DNA from: Pleomorphochaeta sp963678575
Lineage (GTDB): Bacteria > Spirochaetota > Spirochaetia > Sphaerochaetales > Sphaerochaetaceae
Direction of reading: 5' to 3'
DNA length: 64,000 nucleotides
Assembly: GCA_963678575.2 (NCBI GenBank)
Contig: CAXXHV010000002.1
Span: 2,046,001 to 2,110,000, forward strand
A program made the position numbers and the translations under genes. Position 1 is the stretch's first letter. Every line of letters starts with the position of its first letter. Below, in pieces: positions 52,361 to 59,434 of this stretch. The notes beneath the pieces are model-generated. The model saw nothing but the letters and a program-made list of their open reading frames with translations, had not been told where the DNA came from and searched no databases.

Positions 52361-53968
52361 ATGACTAAGCATATTTTTGTAACAGGTGGTGTTGTTTCTG
52401 GACTTGGTAAAGGCATTACTGCTGCTTCTTTAGGAAGATTATTAAAGAACCGTGGTCTAAAAGTGACAGCTCAAAAACTTGATCCTTATATGAATGTGGA
52501 TCCAGGAACAATGAGTCCCTTTCAACATGGAGAAGTATACGTTACAGAGGATGGAGCAGAGACAGACTTAGATTTAGGACATTATGAGAGATTTATTGAT
52601 GAAAATCTAAATAAATACTCAAATTTAACAAGTGGAAGATGTTATTTTAATGTTCTTGAGAAAGAACGAAGAGGAGAATATCTTGGTTCTACAGTCCAAA
52701 TCATCCCTCATGTTACAAATGAAATAAAAAACTTCATCTATTCAATTGAAGAAAAAACGAATGCTGATGTTGTAATTACAGAAATTGGTGGAACAACAGG
52801 AGATATTGAATCTCAACCTTTTCTAGAAGCTATTAGACAAGTAAGCCATGAGGTCGGACCAGATAATTGTTTATTTATCCATGTTACATTAGTTCCTTAT
52901 CTAAGTGGTAGCAATGAGCATAAAAGTAAACCAACACAGCACTCAGTTAAAGAATTAATGACAACAGGTATTTTCCCAGACATTATTGTAACTAGAAGTG
53001 ATCAACCTTTAGAAGATTCAATTAAAGATAAAATTGCATTATTCTGTAACGTTAAAAGAGATTGTGTAATTGAAAACAAAACTTTAAAAGTTTTATATGA
53101 AGCCCCGCTTATGTTACATAAAGAAAAACTAGATGATATTGTATGTAGAGAATTAAAACTTGATACTAAAGAGTGCGATTTAACAAAATGGAAGGCAATG
53201 ATTGAAAGAATCAACAATTCTGACAAGCAATTAAATATTTCTCTTGTAGGAAAATATATTCAACTACATGATGCATACCTTTCTGTTATGGAAGCACTAA
53301 AGCATAGTGCTTGGGAAATCGGTTGTACAATTAATTTAAAATGGGTTGATTCTGAAACCGTAACAAAAGATACTATAAATGAACTATTAAAAGATAGTGA
53401 TGGTATTCTTGTTCCTGGAGGTTTTGGAAATAGAGGAATTGAAGGAAAAATCTTAAGTGCTACATATGCGTTAGAAAACAAAATACCATATTTTGGAATA
53501 TGTTTAGGAATGCAAATTGCAGTAATGGGTTTTGCAAGAAAAGTTCTTAATTGGAAAGAGGCTAATTCAAGTGAATTTGATGAAAACACAAAATACCCTG
53601 TAATTGATTTAATGGAAGATCAAGTAGATATTTCTAATAAAGGAGGCACCATGAGACTGGGTGCATATCCTTGTAAATTAATTGAAAATACAATATTAAA
53701 AGATTTATATGATAATCAAGAAATAATTTATGAGAGACATAGACACAGATATGAATTTAACAACAAATTTAGAGACGAATTAGTAAACGCTGGACTTACA
53801 ATAACTGGAGTAAGCCCTGATAATAGTTTAGTTGAAGCTGTTGAAATTCAAGATCACCCTTTCTTTTTAGGTGTTCAATATCATCCAGAATTTAAGAGTA
53901 GACCAAATAATACAAACCCTTGTTTTAATGGATTTATAAAAGCCGCTAAAAAGAAAAAATATAATTAA
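52361..53968 (+). CDS. pyrG: CTP synthase
   Basis: Makes CTP from UTP using glutamine nitrogen and ATP. The N-terminal synthetase domain has FVTGGVVSGLGKGITAASLG (P-loop) and ITEIGGTTGDIESQPFLEAI; the C-terminal class I amidotransferase has GICLGMQIAVM (nucleophile Cys) and the His/Glu of VQYHPEF. 535 residues, standard length. Last gene of the glutamate synthase-glnA-ANTAR operon, a logical place for a glutamine-consuming enzyme. SD TAGGAGAG. Confidence 0.96.
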   Translation: MTKHIFVTGGVVSGLGKGITAASLGRLLKNRGLKVTAQKLDPYMNVDPGTMSPFQHGEVYVTEDGAETDLDLGHYERFIDENLNKYSNLTSGRCYFNVLEKERRGEYLGSTVQIIPHVTNEIKNFIYSIEEKTNADVVITEIGGTTGDIESQPFLEAIRQVSHEVGPDNCLFIHVTLVPYLSGSNEHKSKPTQHSVKELMTTGIFPDIIVTRSDQPLEDSIKDKIALFCNVKRDCVIENKTLKVLYEAPLMLHKEKLDDIVCRELKLDTKECDLTKWKAMIERINNSDKQLNISLVGKYIQLHDAYLSVMEALKHSAWEIGCTINLKWVDSETVTKDTINELLKDSDGILVPGGFGNRGIEGKILSATYALENKIPYFGICLGMQIAVMGFARKVLNWKEANSSEFDENTKYPVIDLMEDQVDISNKGGTMRLGAYPCKLIENTILKDLYDNQEIIYERHRHRYEFNNKFRDELVNAGLTITGVSPDNSLVEAVEIQDHPFFLGVQYHPEFKSRPNNTNPCFNGFIKAAKKKKYN

Positions 53969-53990
53969 TTAATTTAATTATTAAATTAAG

Positions 53991-54033
53991 AACCTCCAAA
54001 GTTTTTTTTAAAATTAACACTTTGGAGGTTTTA
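53991..54033. terminator. Bidirectional terminator after pyrG
   Basis: Perfect 12-bp stem AACCTCCAAAGT/ACTTTGGAGGTT (53991-54002, 54019-54030), T-rich on the plus strand; also placed at the end of the convergent minus-strand operon. Confidence 0.85.
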
Positions 54034-54513
54034 TTATTTAGTTATTGTAATTAATTTCTTTCTACCATCAACTATATAAGGTATAGATAAATTAAATAAA
54101 TCAGAATCAATCCAAGGAAGTAAAATATATTCATTGTTTAATATTTGCTTTCTTAAATAACCATTTGCAACAAACTCTTCACTATATTTTACATCAGGAT
54201 TTATTTGTATATTTTTTACTTTAATTGAAGTCTTGCTTGATAAAGCATCTGAAACACTCATAATACTTTTATAATTTCCATCAGCCGTTAATACTTTTGC
54301 TTCTGTTAATAATAATAGAACAGGCTTGTCACTTTTATTTGCTACAATAATTTCAAATGCCTTATTATCAAACCCATCAATTCGATAGTTTACATCTAAA
54401 AAATCATCACTATAATTTGGAAGTAATTGATTATCATTTGATAAACTAGAACATGAAGCAAAAATAAAAATTGAAGTAGCGATTATTAAAATATATTTAA
54501 TTATTCTCTTCAT
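54034..54513 (-). CDS. Putative lipoprotein
   Basis: Small exported protein (159 residues from the chosen ATG at 54513, MKRIIKYILI). Lipobox FASC at about residue 21-24 predicts lipid anchoring. The rest is a single beta-rich domain (for example FDNKAFEIIVANKSDKPVLLLLTEAKVL), resembling small immunoglobulin-like or DUF4352-type domains, but I do not recognise a named family. The ATG at 54513 is preceded by GGAAGG; an earlier in-frame ATG at 54540 would overlap the deaminase gene. Last gene of a five-gene minus-strand operon. Confidence 0.7.
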   Translation of the reverse strand: MKRIIKYILIIATSIFIFASCSSLSNDNQLLPNYSDDFLDVNYRIDGFDNKAFEIIVANKSDKPVLLLLTEAKVLTADGNYKSIMSVSDALSSKTSIKVKNIQINPDVKYSEEFVANGYLRKQILNNEYILLPWIDSDLFNLSIPYIVDGRKKLITITK

Positions 54514-54523
54514 TTCACCTTCC

Positions 54524-55021
54524 TTAGATTCCTTCTTCATTCATATTTATAGCTAAGTTCAAATGATTAGGTTTTAATTTTCTATATTTAATTTTTGAAG
54601 CATCAAACATTTTTTTAGAAGCAATTGTATTATCTGAAGTTTCATACTTATCACTCAAATAAACGACTTCTTTTATTCCACTTTGAATTATTGCTTTAGC
54701 ACATTCATTACAAGGAAATAAACCAACATAAATGCTACAACCTTTTAAATCTCTACTAACACTATTTAAAATAGCATTTAATTCAGCATGACATACATAA
54801 GGGTATTTTGTATTCAACCATTCACCTTGTCTTTCCCAAGGCAGACAATCGTCACTACACCCTATTGGAAACCCATTATAACCGATTCCAACAATCTTAT
54901 TATTAGAATCAACAATACAAGCTCCAACTTGGGTATTAGGATCTTTACTTCTCATTGCACTCAATACAGCAATTCCCATAAAATATTCATCCCAACTAAT
55001 ATAATCACTTCTTTTACTCAT
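54524..55021 (-). CDS. dCMP deaminase-like zinc deaminase (ComEB family)
   Basis: Zinc-dependent deaminase of 165 residues. Zinc and catalytic residues: CHAELNAILN (HAE) and FPCNECAKAIIQSG (PCxxC). The front half ISWDEYFMGIAVLSAMRSKD and NTQVGACIVDSNNKIVGIGYNG is typical of dCMP deaminases, which supply dUMP for thymidylate. The extended front and length favour dCMP over cytidine deaminase. It overlaps the hydrolase gene upstream by 8 bp. SD AAGGAAG. Confidence 0.9.
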   Translation of the reverse strand: MSKRSDYISWDEYFMGIAVLSAMRSKDPNTQVGACIVDSNNKIVGIGYNGFPIGCSDDCLPWERQGEWLNTKYPYVCHAELNAILNSVSRDLKGCSIYVGLFPCNECAKAIIQSGIKEVVYLSDKYETSDNTIASKKMFDASKIKYRKLKPNHLNLAINMNEEGI

Positions 55022-55958
55022 TTAATCTTCCTTCTATAAAATTTATAATATCATTTGTAAGTTCTTCTTGAATTGAATAATACAATAATAAAACATGCTT
55101 AGAATGATTTACTTTATCCATTTTTATAACCTTCGCAACAAAGTAATTTGAATTATTTTCTTTTGCAATAATAGGAAAATTAAAAAATGGTACTGTCTCA
55201 TCATTTACGTTATGAATTGCAAACATTGGACAAGTTATTTTATATAAATCTTTTCTTATTTTCTTTTCAGCATGAACTAAGCTTAATGATTGTGGTAAAA
55301 AAGTTCCAGAATACCCTAACCATCTCTTCTCACCATCTATACCATCTTCATCTCTATTAGAAATTCTAACATTTATATTTTTTTTGAAAATCTTAATGAT
55401 TCTTGCAAAATAAAAGTAAAAATTAGTTATTTTTCTATCTTTTAATAAGCTATTATAAATTACTGGAGCACTAATTGGAATAATAGCTAAAGGGGCTTTA
55501 TCACTATCACTATATTTTTCACCCATTTTCAAAGTAATAGCACCGCCCATACTAATACCGAGAATAACTACATTATCATATTGCATTTTCAATTCTTCAT
55601 ATTTTCTGCAAATATAGTTAAACCATTGATTAAAGTATGTTTTTTTAAACTCTTCAGGGCTAGTACCAAATCCTGGTAAAAGATAAGCATAAGCATCATA
55701 TCCTTGCTCAAAAAATCTTGTTGCAGAATAATGATAAACAATTGGAGTGGAAGGAAACCCATGAATCATTAATACCGCAGTATTATGTTTATTCTCATGC
55801 TTTAATATAATACTTTTACATTTTGGTGAAAAAACTTTCGATTCATCACTTTCAATATCAAAGGTATTTTTATCTTTATAAAAAACTAGAGAAGCACTCC
55901 AAACGATAAGTAAAATAAAACAGATAATAACAATTAATAAAATACCAAGTTCATTCAT
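55014..55958 (-). CDS. Membrane-anchored alpha/beta hydrolase (carboxylesterase/lipase-like)
   Basis: Probable esterase or monoglyceride lipase-like enzyme of 314 residues. N-terminal membrane helix (ILLIVIICFILLIVWSASLV) followed by the hydrolase fold: HGFPSTP (oxyanion loop), nucleophile elbow GISMGG, and Asp/His near NVNDETVPFF and VNHSKHVLL. I place the start at ATG 55958 (MNELGILL), because the in-frame codons further up lie within a terminator-like hairpin (55967-55988). No SD is visible. Substrate unknown; envelope lipid turnover is possible. Confidence 0.8.
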   Translation of the reverse strand: MNELGILLIVIICFILLIVWSASLVFYKDKNTFDIESDESKVFSPKCKSIILKHENKHNTAVLMIHGFPSTPIVYHYSATRFFEQGYDAYAYLLPGFGTSPEEFKKTYFNQWFNYICRKYEELKMQYDNVVILGISMGGAITLKMGEKYSDSDKAPLAIIPISAPVIYNSLLKDRKITNFYFYFARIIKIFKKNINVRISNRDEDGIDGEKRWLGYSGTFLPQSLSLVHAEKKIRKDLYKITCPMFAIHNVNDETVPFFNFPIIAKENNSNYFVAKVIKMDKVNHSKHVLLLYYSIQEELTNDIINFIEGRLNE

Positions 55959-55966
55959 AAAAATAT

Positions 55967-55988
55967 AATACCCTATATCTAGGGTATT
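55967..55988 (-). terminator. Terminator-like hairpin between Nudix and hydrolase genes
   Basis: Perfect 9-bp stem AATACCCTA/TAGGGTATT with a four-base loop; on the minus strand it is followed by ATATTTTT and, immediately, by the hydrolase ATG. It probably lowers read-through into the last three genes. Confidence 0.7.
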
Positions 55989-56004
55989 TAACAAGAAAAA
56001 ACTA

Positions 56005-56625
56005 TTAAGAATTAATTAACGTTGGATCTATTTGCGCTTGTTTAAGAAATAAAGATAATGCCATTAGCATAACGCCATTATCATATAATGGGTCATTTCC
56101 CATTTTTTCTATTACTTGAGCAACAGGAATTGATAAAACATCTAATTGTTCAGTTATATCTAAATTTTGTGAATCCGAGATTTTAAATACATTTTTTGCT
56201 AAGAAAAAATGTGCTTTATTCTCCATGATAGCTGGATTAGGGTTTATCTGCGCTAAAAATACCATCTCTTGAGCACTTAAAGCTGTTTCTTCTTTTAATT
56301 CTCTATAAGCACTATCAATAGCTAATTCATTTCGATCAACCATACCTGCAGGAAATTCTCTAACAATGGTAGCACTACCATGTCTAAATTGTTGAACCAT
56401 AACAAAGCATGGTATATTATCTTCATTAACATACCATGGTATTATTGTTACCCAATTTGGGCAATCTAAAGTATAAAAAGAACCCTTAATATTATCTTTT
56501 GATTCTCTTTCAATTTCAATCAAATCAAATATGGGGGTATTTAAAATAGTTTTTCTATTTTTTTCATCCCATATTAAATGATTAAAATCTTTAGTATTTC
56601 CAATATTGAATTGATCTTTTTTCAT
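56005..56625 (-). CDS. Nudix hydrolase (ADP-ribose pyrophosphatase-like)
   Basis: Hydrolyses a nucleoside diphosphate linked to another group; the arrangement is closest to ADP-sugar pyrophosphatases. The Nudix box is complete: G-x5-E-x7-RELKEETAL (from GMVDRNE to RELKEETAL, about residues 107-130), preceded by QQFRHGSATIVREFPAG. 206 residues. Start overlaps the stop codon of the Mrp gene (TAATG), so translation is coupled. Confidence 0.9.
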   Translation of the reverse strand: MKKDQFNIGNTKDFNHLIWDEKNRKTILNTPIFDLIEIERESKDNIKGSFYTLDCPNWVTIIPWYVNEDNIPCFVMVQQFRHGSATIVREFPAGMVDRNELAIDSAYRELKEETALSAQEMVFLAQINPNPAIMENKAHFFLAKNVFKISDSQNLDITEQLDVLSIPVAQVIEKMGNDPLYDNGVMLMALSLFLKQAQIDPTLINS

Positions 56626-57548
56626 TATACTTCTTTTCTTGAGCTACAATTACTTGAACATTTTGAACAAGCTGAAGGAGAACAACCCGTAGTATTTTTT
56701 AAATCAACTTTTTCACTTGATACAGCAACACTAGAATCCAAGAATTGTGCAATTTCTTTTATTGCAATAGTACTCTTACTATTTGGACTTTTTTCTAAAG
56801 TACTTTGCCCCATATCTTCATATTCTCTTAAGTGCATCTCTAAAGGAATGCTTCCCAAAAATGGAGTATTCATTTCAGTTGCCATTTTTTGTCCGCCACC
56901 TTTACCAAAAATCGGAATTTCTTTTCCACAATCTGGGCAAATTAAACCACTCATATTTTCAATAAGTCCTAATACCGCAACACCAAGTTTTCTTGAGAAA
57001 TTAACACTCTTTCTTGCATCTAAAACTGCAACATCTTGAGGAGTTGTTACAATAATTGAACCTGTCATTTCAGGAATAGCTTGGATAACAGTTAGTTGTT
57101 CATCACCTGTTCCTGGAGGTGTATCAATTAATAAATAATCAAGCTTTCCCCATTCAACATCACCTAAAAATTGTTTAATAACAGCAATTTTCATAGGGCC
57201 TCTCCAAATTACGGGATCAGAGCTTGTATTTAATGCAAAAGATAAACTTACAACATATAAACCATCTCTAACTTTTACAGGTATAAAATTCTGCCCATCA
57301 ACACTATCTAAAGAACCTGACTCACAACCCAACATCTTAGCAACATTAGGCCCATGTAAATCAGTATCTAATATTCCAACAGTCTTTCCTGCATCTACTA
57401 AAGCATTTGCAAGGTTTACAGTAACAGTAGATTTTCCAACTCCACCTTTACCACTCATAACTATAATTTTTCTACTTATTTGATCTAATCTTTGTCTGAT
57501 TTTAGCTTCTCTTATAGCTTGTTCATCAGCAGTTCCTTCATGAGACAT
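56625..57548 (-). CDS. Mrp/NBP35-type P-loop ATPase (Fe-S carrier)
   Basis: Scaffold/carrier for iron-sulfur cluster assembly. Deviant Walker A VMSGKGGVGKST (about residues 29-40), Switch II DTPPGTGDEQL, and the CxxC pair in GLICPDCGKEI that holds the bridging cluster in the ApbC/Mrp family. An unusual cysteine-rich tail (GCSPSACSKCSSNCSSRKEV) adds four or more cysteines at the C terminus, which may be an extra metal or cluster site. 307 residues. First gene of the minus-strand operon that ends at 54034. Confidence 0.9.
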   Translation of the reverse strand: MSHEGTADEQAIREAKIRQRLDQISRKIIVMSGKGGVGKSTVTVNLANALVDAGKTVGILDTDLHGPNVAKMLGCESGSLDSVDGQNFIPVKVRDGLYVVSLSFALNTSSDPVIWRGPMKIAVIKQFLGDVEWGKLDYLLIDTPPGTGDEQLTVIQAIPEMTGSIIVTTPQDVAVLDARKSVNFSRKLGVAVLGLIENMSGLICPDCGKEIPIFGKGGGQKMATEMNTPFLGSIPLEMHLREYEDMGQSTLEKSPNSKSTIAIKEIAQFLDSSVAVSSEKVDLKNTTGCSPSACSKCSSNCSSRKEV

Positions 57549-57701
57549 TAACTACTCCTCAATATTTTTAATAATAAATAAAGAATAGTAAAAATATATA
57601 TTAATGACAAGAAAGGCAGATGATAAAACTCAATTAATTTTTGACATTTGTCTTTTTCAACAAAATAAAACATACAGAGTATTTAATGAAGTTATTAAAA
57701 A

Positions 57702-58665
57702 TTAAAATTTAATACAATTTCGTCCTGCTTTTTTTGCATCAAACATTAATTGATCAATACGTCTAATTATTGAATTTATATCTTCCCCCTCTTTATATAT
57801 AGTCAATCCAAAACTAGCTGTTACATGACCACATTTATCAAACTTCTTTTTTTCAATTTCTTCTCGTATTTTTTTTGCAAGTTCTATAGTACTTCTCAAA
57901 TTCATATTATTTAGAAGAATAATAAACTCTTCTCCCCCCCCAACGGCATAATTTGCCTTTGTCAGAAATAACTCTTTCTGTAATACGGCAAATCTCTAAC
58001 AAAACAATATCACCAATCTCATGTCCAAATTTATCATTAACCATTTTAAAATGATCAACATCAAAAAGCATTATTGAAAAAAAAGGCTTCTTTTCTTTAT
58101 TATTTAATAGTCTATTTAATTCTTGTAATAAAAATCTTCTATTATAAACTTTTGTTAATTCATCATGAATTAATAAATTTTGTAATTGTTCATTTGCTAT
58201 TTTCAATTCTTCTTCAATTTGTTTATTTTTACTAATATCAAATACAATTCCTGAAACAATTAATGGCTTATCACTATCATCTCTTTTTGTAATTTTACCT
58301 CGATCATAATACCATTTATAGCTACCATCTTTGGCTCTAATTCTATATTCGACCTCATATGAATCACTCTTCCCATATAAATGATTTCGCATATTTTCCA
58401 TTACTCTTTCATAATCATCCTCATGTAATTTTTCTGTAAAAAAATCAAATCCCATTTCTTCTGGGATTTCTTCTATCAAATAACCTAAAGTTGTTACTTT
58501 CCGCTTATTTGAGTAAACTTTATTACTTTGAACTATCCAATACCATTGACCAAGATTTCCAACCCAGGGGAAAGTTAATAATTCAGAATTTTATTTTTCA
58601 TCCATAATTTGATCAATCATATTTTGTAACTCTTCAATTTTTCTTGCACACTCTTTTTCTTGCAT
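57702..58665 (-). pseudogene. Disrupted PAS-GGDEF diguanylate cyclase
   Basis: The coding frame begins at ATG 58665 (MQEKECARKI) with GGAG 6 bases upstream. After 24 codons it meets an in-frame TAA (58591-58593). The same frame then continues through a PAS domain (WVGNLGQWYW ... FFTEKLHEDDYERVM ... EVEYRIRAKDGSYKWYYDRG) and a GGDEF domain (HDELTKVYNRRFLL, MLFDVDHFKMVNDKFGHEIGD). At the active site a run of eight G bases (57934-57941 on the opposite strand as C) shifts the frame; seven would read WGGEEFIILLNN and continue in frame to the 67-residue tail. So both a nonsense and a frameshift mutation inactivate it, unless reading or sequencing errors are involved. Confidence 0.85.
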
Positions 58666-59135
58666 TGAATTCTCCATAATTTTAAGTAAATATAACACTT
58701 ATATTAAAATAGTCTTAATTATGATATTACAAAACTAAAAAATAAGAAAATTTTTTTTATTTAACTTTAAAAAAACTTTTTAAATATAATGAATTAATTT
58801 TTAAAATAATAAAAATATTTTTTTTAAGTATTTTTCTTTAGCAACTAGATAAATAATTATCTTTTTGAATTTTTATTAACCTTTTCAGACTAAATTATGA
58901 TAGTAGTTGAATACTATTGGATGTTTTTGAATGATATTTACATATACATAAATTTATCTCATGTTGCAATTTGTTGCATTATATATATTCTTATTGGAAA
59001 AAAAAATACACTTATTTTTAAGTCAAATTTTTAACTATATTATACCTTGAAATTGAGTTCACTTCTCATTATTATACATAAGGAGTATTTCAAAAATGAA
59101 ATATATCAAAAACATACAATAATTCAGGAGTTCGT
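58666..59135 (+). promoter_or_regulatory. oad upstream region
   Basis: About 470 bp without a recognised gene. TTGAAA (59047-59052), 17 bp, TATTAT (59070-59075) is the likely oad promoter. An inverted repeat TGCAA-TTTG-TTGCA lies at 58965-58978. AAGGAG at 59080-59085 precedes an 8-codon frame (59096-59122, MKYIKNIQ) that ends 13 bp before oadG; a TATTTC-N6-GAAATA hairpin overlaps it. The part 58680-58960 is featureless AT-rich DNA. Confidence 0.5.
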
Positions 59136-59417
59136 ATGATTTTATTGACACAAGTAACAAATGACCAACTCGTCGCTCAGCTACAAAATGGTGTCACACT
59201 CATGCTTTTAGGAATGGGAACAGTTCTTCTATTCCTTGTTGTATTAATTTTTGTAACAAAAGGATTAAGTTCTTTTGTAAAAAAAATTGAAGCAAAAAGA
59301 CCTCAAGTTGCTGTTACTACAGCAAAGAGTTCTAGCTCTAATGCAGCCCCAAAAGTTAGTGCTGACGCAGAAATCGCAGCCGCAATCGCAGCAGCTGTCG
59401 CAAAGTCCCGAGAATAA
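59136..59417 (+). CDS. oadG: Oxaloacetate decarboxylase gamma chain
   Basis: Small membrane subunit (93 residues) that ties the soluble carboxyltransferase to the beta Na+ channel. One helix (about 23-42, MLLGMGTVLLFLVVLIFVTKG) carries the typical GMGxVFxxL pattern; the C-terminal tail is alanine-rich and soluble, with no histidine cluster for zinc, unlike Klebsiella OadG. SD CAGGAG. First gene of oadGAB, 17 bp before oadA. Confidence 0.9.
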   Translation: MILLTQVTNDQLVAQLQNGVTLMLLGMGTVLLFLVVLIFVTKGLSSFVKKIEAKRPQVAVTTAKSSSSNAAPKVSADAEIAAAIAAAVAKSRE

Positions 59418-59434
59418 ATAAAAGGAATAAGTTG

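Noticed and set aside
57702..58665. GGDEF gene as a clear phase-variable locus
   Set aside because: The G8 run is suggestive, but a second inactivating stop codon upstream favours a pseudogene; kept only as a possibility.
59087..59104. TATTTC-AAAAAT-GAAATA hexaloop before oadG as an ANTAR site
   Set aside because: Loop position 4 is A, not G, and no terminator overlaps it.
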